41,844 nucleotides of DNA. Origin: Hymenobacter jeollabukensis (GTDB lineage Bacteria > Bacteroidota > Bacteroidia > Cytophagales > Hymenobacteraceae). The notes under the pieces are model-generated. The model had not been told where the DNA came from, ran no database searches, and was given only the letters and a program-made list of their open reading frames with translations. Where the stretch lies: contig NZ_VAJM01000012.1 of the NCBI RefSeq assembly GCF_005771675.1, positions 1 through 41,844 on the forward strand. Reading direction: 5' to 3'. Shown here piece after piece: positions 8,482 to 14,669 of this stretch; positions within the stretch are counted from its first letter, which is position 1, and every line of letters starts with the position of its first letter. A program made the translations under genes and the position numbers.

Positions 8482-9681
8482 TTAAGGATGATCCTGGTGT
8501 ACGTTAGCAGTGTTGTTGTTGCCATACTGCTCGATCGTGCTGTTCTGGCCGCTGGCACCCTGCCACACCTTGGCGCTGTTCTCGTTGCCAATCTGGGTCT
8601 GACGAGCAAGGTGGCCGTCCCCATCCTGGTCGATGTAGGCTTCGTTGCGGAAGCCGTTGGTGTACTGGTAGGCGCGGCTGTTGTTGCCTTCCTGCTCGAT
8701 GGTCTGTTTGTTCTCATCGTTGATGATGACCTGCTCGGCGCGGTTGCCGTTGCCGCGCTGCAGTACGCTCGCCACGTTGTCGTCGGAGCCGCCGATGCCG
8801 ATGGTCTGGGTCGAGTAGTTGTCGCTACCGGCCTGCAGGGCACGCGAATCGTTGCGGCTGCCGATCTGATCCTGCTCGGCGTGGTTGCGGTTGCCCACCT
8901 GCTGAATGCGCGCTAGGTTCAGGCTGTTGCCTTCGGATACGCGGCGCTGGCTCTGGCGGGCGTAGTTGTCGTTGCCGCCTTCCTGAATCACCGTGGCTTC
9001 ATCGCCGATGGCTTCCAGTTGCTCCTGGTGCGAAGTGTTGCGGCCGCCGAGCTGCCGGGCGGTAGCGCTGTTCAGCGAGCCGGTCTGGTACTGCGTGGCG
9101 GTGTTGTCGCCGTCGATGGGCGTACCATCACCCTGCACGATGGTGGCCTGGTTCAATTCACCCAACTGGGTTTGGGTGGCGCTGTTCCGGTCGCCGATCT
9201 GGCGGGCCGAGGCTTCGTTGCCGCCAATCAGGCCCTGCGTCTGCGAAATGGTGTTGTTGCTGCCATTCTGCGTGCCCAGGGCGCGGTTGCCCAGCCCTGC
9301 CTGCGTCTGAGTAGAGGTGTTGCTGTTGCCGGTCGAGGTGATACGAGCGTCGTGATACAGGCCCACCTGGGTCTGAGTGGCCGTGTTGTCGTTGCCCGTC
9401 TGGGTGCTCCGGGCTTCGTTGTAGCGGCCGTTCTGGCTTTGCACGGCGTCGTTGCCGTTGCCGGTTTGCGTGCTCGTCTCGAAGTTGTAGCGGCCGTTCT
9501 GGCTTTGTTTCAAATCGTTGCCGTCGCCGGCCTGGGTGCCGTGGGCCTCGTTCATCAGGCCGGTCTGCGTCACGTCGGCGTTGTTGGTGCCGCCCGATTG
9601 CAGGAGCGTGCTGGTATTATTTTGGGCATGGGCGTAGCCTGCCGCTAGCAGTGCAGCTAGCATGAAAGTAATGCGTTTCAT
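8482..9681 (-). CDS. csgA: CsgA-like major curlin, long repeat form
   Basis: The product has 399 residues. Residues 1-19 are a signal peptide ending in GYAHAQN. Nearly all the rest is curlin repeats with Gln/Asn ladders (VTQTGLMNEAHGTQ, GNGNDAVQSQNGRYNEARSTQ, QTQAGLGNRALGTQNGSNN), about 30 half-units of about 11 residues. This is the amyloid-forming pattern of CsgA, in which stacked Q and N residues build a beta solenoid. It is much longer than the enterobacterial subunit (about 150 residues); multi-repeat curlins are known in Bacteroidota. Some central units are interrupted (VQGDGTPIDGDN, GLIGGNEA, IGIGGSDDN). It is transcribed from the promoter near 9738-9767, with csgB, csgH and the lipoprotein downstream, and is exported through CsgG to the surface. 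Confidence 0.92.
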   Translation of the reverse strand: MKRITFMLAALLAAGYAHAQNNTSTLLQSGGTNNADVTQTGLMNEAHGTQAGDGNDLKQSQNGRYNFETSTQTGNGNDAVQSQNGRYNEARSTQTGNDNTATQTQVGLYHDARITSTGNSNTSTQTQAGLGNRALGTQNGSNNTISQTQGLIGGNEASARQIGDRNSATQTQLGELNQATIVQGDGTPIDGDNTATQYQTGSLNSATARQLGGRNTSHQEQLEAIGDEATVIQEGGNDNYARQSQRRVSEGNSLNLARIQQVGNRNHAEQDQIGSRNDSRALQAGSDNYSTQTIGIGGSDDNVASVLQRGNGNRAEQVIINDENKQTIEQEGNNSRAYQYTNGFRNEAYIDQDGDGHLARQTQIGNENSAKVWQGASGQNSTIEQYGNNNTANVHQDHP

Positions 9682-9737
9682 CGGTCGCGTTGGGGTTAGA
9701 GGGGAAATTGCTACGGGTTCCCTCCGGAGGAACAGTA

Positions 9738-9767
9738 CAAATATATATTAGAATAATATCAAAGCAA
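9738..9767 (-). promoter_or_regulatory. Promoter of csgA (Bacteroidota -33/-7 type)
   Basis: On the minus strand the perfect -7 box TATATTTG is at 9745-9738. A TTG -33 element at 9767-9765 is separated from it by 19 bases; a TTTG at 9763-9760 is an alternative. Transcription would begin near 9731, giving a leader of about 50 nt. Confidence 0.65.
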
Positions 9768-9954
9768 GCTTCTGCGATAAAAAAAGTAAAATACTTTGAA
9801 GAAATAATCCTAGTAATCAAAACAGACCCTTGTATTAATCTGGTATGCTGACAGTTACCTTATTCGCAAGTCGCCCCTGGCTACGCTTGGTGCCCGTTTT
9901 TGTCCTGCCAATACTGGTATTCTAAAGAGCTGACTGGATTGCTCCGGACACGAC

Positions 9955-9993
9955 AATGCCCGCAGTCTACGCTTGGGTAGCACCGCGGGCATT
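9955..9993 (-). terminator. Weak hairpin after csgG
   Basis: Inverted repeat 9955-9963 with 9985-9993 (AATGCCCGC), loop 21 nt, beginning about 20 bases past the csgG stop codon. There is no T tract on the minus strand, so terminator function is uncertain. Confidence 0.35.
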
Positions 9994-10014
9994 TCATATC
10001 ACTGGGACTGGTGG

Positions 10015-11448
10015 TCAGGGTTTGGCGGGCGGCGATGGGGCGGCCGTTACGGTGCGGGGCACTCCAGCTTTCCGTCCCAGGTACCATACCACCCCTACCC
10101 TACCGGCCCAATAGAAATCATTGTACTTGCCCTGCACCATGCCATCGAGCCGGTCGGAAAGGTAGTAGTGGTTATCGACGCTGAGCTGCAGGCCGACCCG
10201 GTCGGTGGGCAGCCATTCGACGCCGGCACCGGCCAGCACGTGCGGAAACATTTCGGTGGCGCGGCCCACCATGATGCGGCTGCGGGTGGTAATGCCCGCC
10301 CCGGCAAACAGGAAGGGCGTCAAGCGCTCCTGCGGAAACAGGCGCAGGTGGGCGGCGGCTTCGGCGTAATTGAACGTTTCGCGGTAATACTCGCCGGCGG
10401 CCAGGGTGCTGCGGCCCAGGTTCACGGCGCCGCTCAGGCGGCGGTTGCCGCCGTAGCGCAGCGTCAGCTCGCCTCCGGGGCGGATCTGCGGGCCGCGGTA
10501 GTCGCCGCCGTAGCGCAGGGCGGCGGCGGTCAGGCCCAGGCCAAAGTTGCTGCGGCGCTCGTGCAGGGAGCGGCCCAGCACGTCGATGGTGGCGTTTTCA
10601 CTTTTCTCGGCCAGGTATTCGGCCACGGCCCGGCCTTTGCGGTCGGCGGGGTTGCGCGGCACCCAGAGGCCCTCCAGCATGCCCTCGATGACCAGGGCCT
10701 GCACCGATTTCTCAATGGCTTCCTTCACGGCCATTTCCGTGGGCTCGTTGTAAGTGAAGCCGGTTTCGGTTTCCAGCAGGCGTTTGAAGTCCACAAACCG
10801 GAACAGGCTGGCATCGACCTGCTGCGAGAGGATGGTCTTGGAGGTGTAGACCGTCTTCAGAATCTGCCCGTTGCTGGTGCTGATGGCCCGCAGGTACACC
10901 GTCACGCGGTCCTGGCGGTACTGGCCCGAGGCCCCGGCCCCGAAGTAGCGCAGCCCGGCCCCGCCGGTCAGGATGTTGGCGTCGTAGGAAATAATACCGC
11001 CTTCCAAGATAACTCCAGCAAAGAGCAAAGGCGGGAGCGTGGGCTCTTTCTGGCCGGTAGCTTCCGAGTACTCGGCCCGGCTGCTGCGGATGATTTTCCG
11101 CTCGTTGAGCAGGTTGCCCAGGTTTTCGCGCTCGATAGGCTCAAACCAGCGCGAATCTTCCAGGGCGCGCAGCAGGATGCTGGTGGCGCCCTGGGTAATG
11201 GCCGTGGAGAAGCTGGAGCCGTTGGCCGTGGGCTTGTACTGCCCCGTCTGGTCGCGGAACTTGTAGACGGCTACTACCACCCGCTCGTCGGGGGCGGGCA
11301 GGCTGCGCAGCGTGGCGCTGGCGCGCACTTCGGCCCCCAGGCGGGCCCGCTCGGTGGCAAAGGGCTGGTGAAAATACGGCGCGCAGCCGGCTACCCCGGC
11401 CAGCAGCAACGCGGCGGCCGTCCGGGCAAAACGGGTGGGAATACGCAT
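10015..11448 (-). CDS. csgG: Curli secretion pore lipoprotein CsgG with C-terminal beta-barrel-like extension
   Basis: The product has 477 residues. The lipobox LLAGVAGC puts the lipidated cysteine at residue 22. About residues 25-275 match CsgG: VVVAVYKFRDQTGQYKP, a GATSILLRALEDSRWFEPIER helix region, LLNERKIIR, FAGVILEGGIISYDAN, GAGASGQYRQDRVTVYLRA and LKTVYTSKTILSQQV. CsgG assembles a nonameric outer-membrane pore through which curlins leave. Enterobacterial CsgG is about 277 residues. Here about 180 further residues follow (FGLGLTAAALRYGG, PGGELTLRYGG, PFLFAGAGITTRSR, HVLAGAGVEWLPTDRVGLQL, GRVGVVWYLG), with the alternating aromatic and hydrophobic pattern of a small OMP beta barrel, then a proline/alanine tail. 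The gene is third in csgEFG. Whether the extension is usual in this phylum I cannot check. Confidence 0.93.
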   Translation of the reverse strand: MRIPTRFARTAAALLLAGVAGCAPYFHQPFATERARLGAEVRASATLRSLPAPDERVVVAVYKFRDQTGQYKPTANGSSFSTAITQGATSILLRALEDSRWFEPIERENLGNLLNERKIIRSSRAEYSEATGQKEPTLPPLLFAGVILEGGIISYDANILTGGAGLRYFGAGASGQYRQDRVTVYLRAISTSNGQILKTVYTSKTILSQQVDASLFRFVDFKRLLETETGFTYNEPTEMAVKEAIEKSVQALVIEGMLEGLWVPRNPADRKGRAVAEYLAEKSENATIDVLGRSLHERRSNFGLGLTAAALRYGGDYRGPQIRPGGELTLRYGGNRRLSGAVNLGRSTLAAGEYYRETFNYAEAAAHLRLFPQERLTPFLFAGAGITTRSRIMVGRATEMFPHVLAGAGVEWLPTDRVGLQLSVDNHYYLSDRLDGMVQGKYNDFYWAGRVGVVWYLGRKAGVPRTVTAAPSPPAKP

Positions 11449-11472
11449 AGCGGTGGAGCAGGGCGAAAGCCG

Positions 11473-11502
11473 GCGCGTGGCGGCGTGGCGGCCGCCACGC
11501 GC
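11473..11502 (-). other. GC-rich hairpin in the csgF-csgG gap
   Basis: Inverted repeat GCGCGTGGCGGC (11473-11484) with its complement at 11491-11502 and a 6-nt loop, just upstream of the csgG start and without a T tract. It is a stable mRNA hairpin that could affect csgG translation or message stability. Confidence 0.5.
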
Positions 11503-11514
11503 TGGGGTAGAGAG

Positions 11515-11952
11515 TTACATGAAGGGGATGGTAATCGTCGTCTGGTTACCCGTGCCTGAGTCGGTAATCTGCACCGAGAGGCCGGTGCCGGTGGGCGTCA
11601 CGTTCAGCTGGTAGGTGCCGATGGTGTAAGTGCCCTCCTTCACCGCGCCCTCGCCGAACTGCGAGGTAATGAGCTGGCGTGAGAGCTGCGCGAGAATCTG
11701 CTGGTTCAGGCTCTGCTCGAAGTCCTTCAGCGGGTCGCGCTGGTACAGGGACGACGAGGTGGTCTTGTCCTCGATGGTGTTCTGGGCCTGGGCCGAGCTC
11801 AGCAGCCAGGAGTAGTTGAAGGTGTTGCCGCCCCCGAAGGCCGGGTTTTTCGGCTCGTACACCAGGTCCTGCGCCGCGGCCGGCTGCCGCGAGCCCAGCA
11901 CCAACAGGCCTAGTAACAAGGCCAGGCGCATAATCAGCGTAAAATGGCTCAT
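11515..11952 (-). CDS. csgF: Curli assembly protein CsgF
   Basis: The product has 145 residues with a signal peptide ending in QPAAAQ (cleavage before DLVYEP). The N-terminal pore-binding segment of CsgF is clearly conserved: VYEPKNPAFGGGNTFNYSWL then LSSAQAQN, corresponding to the FRNPNFGG...LLNSAQAQN motif of the enterobacterial protein. The linker and C-terminal beta domain (LKDFEQSLNQQILAQLSRQ, GTYTIGTYQLNV, ITIPFM) also fit the family. CsgF binds inside the CsgG channel, forms a second constriction and positions the nucleator at the cell surface. It lies 34 bases after csgE and 66 before csgG, in the same direction. Confidence 0.93.
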   Translation of the reverse strand: MSHFTLIMRLALLLGLLVLGSRQPAAAQDLVYEPKNPAFGGGNTFNYSWLLSSAQAQNTIEDKTTSSSLYQRDPLKDFEQSLNQQILAQLSRQLITSQFGEGAVKEGTYTIGTYQLNVTPTGTGLSVQITDSGTGNQTTITIPFM

Positions 11953-11986
11953 GAGAGTAAGGTGTTTGGAAGGTGGAACAATAGCC

Positions 11987-12589
11987 TCAGAAAAGGCCTG
12001 ACCCGGCTTGGTCGGCCCGTTCGAGTTGCTTGGTCACGGTTTGGGAGCGGAACAGGAAGTCGTAGGCCACGGCCACGGCCTCCTGGGCGGCGGCCTCCAC
12101 CACCTCGAACTTGGGTTGCAGGGGCATTTCCAGCAGCTCGGTGTCGTTCACGTCCACGGCCACCAGGGTGCTGTTGCCGCGCCCGATCCGCTCCCGCAGG
12201 GTCACGGTGAAGTCGGTGGCGCCGGGCGGGGCCTCCCAGGTGGTGTAAAACACGTCGTAGAAGTCGTGGCCGGCTTTGGTAATCGTCTGATCTACCACCA
12301 GCCCCTCGATTTCGGTGGGCCGAAACCGGCGCGTCTGCGCCGAGTCGGCGCGCAGCAGGCGGCGCAGGGCTTCTTCCAGCTGCTTGGTCGATACGGCCTG
12401 TTCTCGCGGCGGGGCGGTTTCGTACGGCCGGGCGGCGGGCGGCGGGGCCGAAGTACCCGGCTTGGGCGCGGTCTGGGCCGGAGCCGGGTGGTGCAACAGG
12501 CCCAGCACGAGGCAACCGAGCGCAATCATCCAGGGCCGCCACCACAGCACAGGCGGTGGTGGCGGAGCAGTTTTAACTGTCCGTCGCAT
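11987..12589 (-). CDS. csgE: Curli secretion gatekeeper CsgE with proline-rich N-terminal extension
   Basis: The product has 200 residues. A membrane-spanning or signal segment (residues about 16-38, ending HPAPAQ) is followed by a Pro/Ala-rich and then charged stretch to about residue 90. The CsgE domain follows: EIEGLVVDQTITKAGHDFYD, then FYTTWE, FTVTLRERIGRGNSTLVAV, VDVNDTELLEMPLQPKF, and EVVEAAAQEAVAVAYDFL. GHDFYD...W and the parallel R-x-x-R-G pattern match the enterobacterial protein. CsgE caps the periplasmic entrance of CsgG and delivers curlins. Enterobacterial CsgE is about 129 residues, so the N-terminal region here is about 70 residues longer. It is the first gene of csgEFG, transcribed from the promoter at 12701-12730. 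Confidence 0.92.
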   Translation of the reverse strand: MRRTVKTAPPPPPVLWWRPWMIALGCLVLGLLHHPAPAQTAPKPGTSAPPPAARPYETAPPREQAVSTKQLEEALRRLLRADSAQTRRFRPTEIEGLVVDQTITKAGHDFYDVFYTTWEAPPGATDFTVTLRERIGRGNSTLVAVDVNDTELLEMPLQPKFEVVEAAAQEAVAVAYDFLFRSQTVTKQLERADQAGSGLF

Positions 12590-12930
12590 ATGTGGTGGAG
12601 AAATGCGCGTGAGGGCCGTGGCGCGGACCGGTCAGGCGCAGTGAAATAAACTAATCCGAAAGGCTGCGGTTGATCAGAATACCAACAGCCTTACATCAAC
12701 CAAATGTAATTAAATAAAAGTATCGTACAATAGTTTTGGTATAAAATATTGCTTAAAAGCAAATTATTTGCACTAAAACAGCAAATCCAGAATATTTCCC
12801 GGTATAGAGTCAGTCCGCGCCCGGCATTGACTCCCGGCCGCTGGCCCAAAAGCCCATCAGGAAACAACGGGAAGGGCAGGAAGCCGCCCTTGCTTGCAAG
12901 CAATGCCAAAAAGCTCCGGGCCCGCGGCGG
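12590..12930. other. csgE upstream region
   Basis: About 340 bases between csgE and murI with an AT-rich core at 12690-12800. It holds the csgE promoter. No gene is seen, and no clear terminator for murI was found in it. Confidence 0.5.
12701..12730 (-). promoter_or_regulatory. Promoter of csgEFG (Bacteroidota -33/-7 type)
   Basis: On the minus strand the perfect -7 box TACATTTG is at 12708-12701, and TTG at 12730-12728 is 19 bases upstream of it, the same geometry as the csgA promoter. The expected leader is about 105 nt. Confidence 0.65.
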
Positions 12931-13779
12931 CTACTCCCACAGGGGATAGTGTTCGAGGTTGACTTCCTGGCCGAAGAAAAGCCGGGTGCTTTCGGCAAAC
13001 GAGGGCGTGAAGTCGGACACGTAGAAATGATGCTGGGGCGGGCGCACCGCCGCCGGAGCGGCCAGATCGTGCGCCTGCAGCAGCTCGCGCAGGGCTTCGG
13101 CCACGATGGCGGAGGGGTCGAGCACGTCGATCTGGCCCTGGTAATACTCCTCGATCTGCTCGCGGATGAGCGGGTAGTGCGTGCAGGCCAGCACCAGGGC
13201 TTCGATATCGGCCAGCGCCGGGTCCGACAGGTAGGTGTTGATGACGCTCTGGCTAACGGCGCCGCGCACGAAGCCCTCCTCCACCATGGGCGCCAGCAGG
13301 GGCGTGGCCAGGGCGTGCAGGCGAATGTCGCGGTCGAGGGCGTCGAGCTTCTTGCGGTACACGTTGGAGCCCACCGTCTGCTTGGTCCCGATCAGCCCGA
13401 CCTCGCGCCCGGCGTAGTGCTGCCCGATGTGGCGCACGATGGGGTCGATGACGTTGAGCACCTGGGCCTTGGAGCCCACGTACTCGCGCACCAGCTCGTA
13501 GGCGGCGGCCGAGGCCGAGTTGCAGGCAATCAGGATGACCTTGCAGTGCTGGCGCAGCAGCACGTCGCAGATTTTCACCGAGTAGGCCTGAATGGCGGCC
13601 GTGCTCTTGTCGCCGTAGGGCAGGTGGGCCGTGTCGCCGAAGTAGACGAGCCGCTCCTGGGGCAGCAGCTGGTTGACGGCGCGGGCCACGGTGAGCCCGC
13701 CGATGCCGCTGTCGAACACGCCGATGGGGCGGGCGTCGTGCAGGGCGGGAGCGGCGGAGGCGGAAGCAGGGGCAGACAT
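12931..13779 (-). CDS. murI: Glutamate racemase
   Basis: The product has 282 residues, the usual family length. It interconverts L- and D-glutamate for peptidoglycan synthesis in the cytoplasm without cofactor. Visible motifs are IGVFDSGIGGLTVARAV (D23), YFGDTAHLPYGDKS, the first catalytic cysteine in IACNSASA (C86), IGTKQTVGSNVY, and the second catalytic cysteine in LACTHYPLI (C199). The start at 13779 is chosen because it begins the family homology after a short Ala/Ser-rich lead. A longer frame reaching 13989 would run through the tRNA gene. A TACCTTCG sequence ends five bases before the ATG, suggesting a very short or absent leader. Confidence 0.96.
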   Translation of the reverse strand: MSAPASASAAPALHDARPIGVFDSGIGGLTVARAVNQLLPQERLVYFGDTAHLPYGDKSTAAIQAYSVKICDVLLRQHCKVILIACNSASAAAYELVREYVGSKAQVLNVIDPIVRHIGQHYAGREVGLIGTKQTVGSNVYRKKLDALDRDIRLHALATPLLAPMVEEGFVRGAVSQSVINTYLSDPALADIEALVLACTHYPLIREQIEEYYQGQIDVLDPSAIVAEALRELLQAHDLAAPAAVRPPQHHFYVSDFTPSFAESTRLFFGQEVNLEHYPLWE

Positions 13780-13836
13780 GGCGCCGAAGGTACGGCGGCG
13801 GCGCATTTCGGGCGCGCGGACAAAGCCAGTGCACGT

Positions 13837-13871
13837 AAAAAAACCGCTCGGCCGGGCAGCCAAGCGGGTTT
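13837..13871 (-). terminator. Terminator of the tRNA-Ala gene
   Basis: Arms around AACCGCTCGGC (13842-13853) and GCCAAGCGGGTT (13858-13870) form a hairpin with a few-base loop, followed on the minus strand by TTTTTTT (A run 13837-13843). It begins only three bases past the tRNA 3' end. Confidence 0.8.
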
Positions 13872-13873
13872 CG

Positions 13874-13947
13874 TGGAGAATAACGGAGTCGAACCGATGA
13901 CCTGTTGCGTGCGATGCAACCGCTCTAGCCAGCTGAGCTAATTCCCC
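13874..13947 (-). tRNA. tRNA-Ala, anticodon CGC
   Basis: The minus strand folds as a cloverleaf. The acceptor is GGGGAAT with ATTCTCC, including the G3:U70 wobble that identifies alanine tRNAs. The D arm is GCTC/GAGC, the anticodon stem is GTTGC/GCAAC around loop ATCGCAC (anticodon CGC, reading GCG), and the T loop is TTCGACT. The discriminator base is A73, and CCA is not encoded (next bases CGA). One oddity is a U:U mismatch at 50:64 in the T stem (ATCGG against CCGTT). A CGC-anticodon alanine tRNA fits the high-GC codon use of the surrounding genes. Confidence 0.9.
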
Positions 13948-14053
13948 GGATTTGGACTGCAACATACGGGCTTTGCGCAAGCGGCGCAAGCGGGAGGCCC
14001 GGTGGCTATTGCGTCGAAATGCGTATGTTGCTCAGCAAACCACATTGCTTTGT

Positions 14054-14293
14054 ATGCTTCGAAGCGTCATTCTGGAGGAAATCGACCAGGCGCTGGCTCA
14101 CTACGATTCCTCCCACGGCCGCCCCGTTGCCATTGAGCTGGGCGAGCGGAAATACACCCAGTTGGTGCTCGACGTGGCCAGCCTGCACCAGGACGGCGGC
14201 GAGCTGACCACCAATACCGGCCGCCCCCTGGCCTACCGCGGCCTGGAAATCCTGCGCGACGACGTGCACCGCGACCGGGTGCGCATCCTGTGA
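14054..14293 (+). CDS. Small conserved-looking hypothetical protein
   Basis: The product has 79 residues starting MLRSVILEEIDQAL and ending DDVHRDRVRIL. It is acidic to neutral and without signal or membrane segments. It looks like a small alpha/beta protein (PVAIELGERKYTQLVLDVAS, then GRPLAYRGLEIL). I do not recognise the family. Support for coding comes from the G/C-rich third positions and a helix-strand-like pattern. The TGA stop codon overlaps the left end of the inverted repeat element at 14292. The frame extends upstream to 13952, but that part overlaps the tRNA promoter side and lacks coding character. Confidence 0.6.
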   Translation: MLRSVILEEIDQALAHYDSSHGRPVAIELGERKYTQLVLDVASLHQDGGELTTNTGRPLAYRGLEILRDDVHRDRVRIL

Positions 14294-14656
14294 CCACGGA
14301 TTGGCTACGCCGAACTTCGTTTCGACGGATTTTTCGGATTGAACGGATTCGGGGACGATTGTGCAAGGCAGCTCACAGGCAGGCATTGCGCGCGAAGCAA
14401 CCGCCGGAAGGTGTAGCGAATACTTCCTCATCGTAGCACCGCCGTCACAATACATGCAGACTTAAAGCCCGCACCACCTGAAACTACCGTTGCCGGTTTC
14501 GGGCGGTGCTGCTGGTTGAGCCGTCATGCAGCGGAAGGATTGGCTACGCCTTCCGGCGGTTGCTTCGACTACGCCTCACAATGACGACCAGTGAATCGTC
14601 GTCTACCATCGTCCCCGAAATCCGGGCAATCCGAAAAATCCGTCGAATCCGTGGTC
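14292..14656. mobile_element. MITE-like palindromic element, copy 1
   Basis: A 365-bp non-coding element with terminal inverted repeats. It begins GACCACGGATT and ends AATCCGTGGTC. Inside each end come CGACGGATTTTTCGGATT, GGGGACGA, a second paired block (CGAAGCAACCGCCGGAAGG near 14393 against its complement near 14560), and a centre with an imperfect hairpin (cgcaccacctgaaact and tttcgggcggtg). The left end is longer than the right because of an inserted block (GGCTACGCCGAACTTCG). The element is closely related to the copy at 33795-34087. No transposase is encoded, so it is a candidate non-autonomous element. Confidence 0.75.
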
Positions 14657-14665
14657 TACCTTTGC
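14657..14665 (+). promoter_or_regulatory. -7 box directly beside the repeat element, four bases before the uup start
   Basis: TACCTTTGC matches the Bacteroidota -7 consensus TAnnTTTG and begins at the base after the repeat ends. With only four bases before ATG at 14670 the transcript would be leaderless or nearly so. Confidence 0.55.
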
Positions 14666-14669
14666 GGGT

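Larger units (their letters stand above)
9682..10014. other. csgA upstream region
   Basis: About 330 bases between csgG and csgA. Positions 9730-9850 are strongly AT-rich and hold the promoter described separately. Positions 9955-9993 hold a 9-bp inverted repeat (AATGCCCGC with its complement, 21-nt loop) just past csgG, which may be a weak terminator. No credible gene is seen. Confidence 0.5.

Noticed and set aside
8482-9681. Regular short repeats that could suggest a CRISPR array
   Set aside because: The periodicity is in codons and encodes curlin repeats (Gln/Asn ladder); there are no conserved 25-35 bp repeats with unique spacers.
13790-13989. Upstream extension of murI beyond 13779
   Set aside because: It would run through the tRNA-Ala gene and its terminator; glutamate racemase homology begins after 13779.
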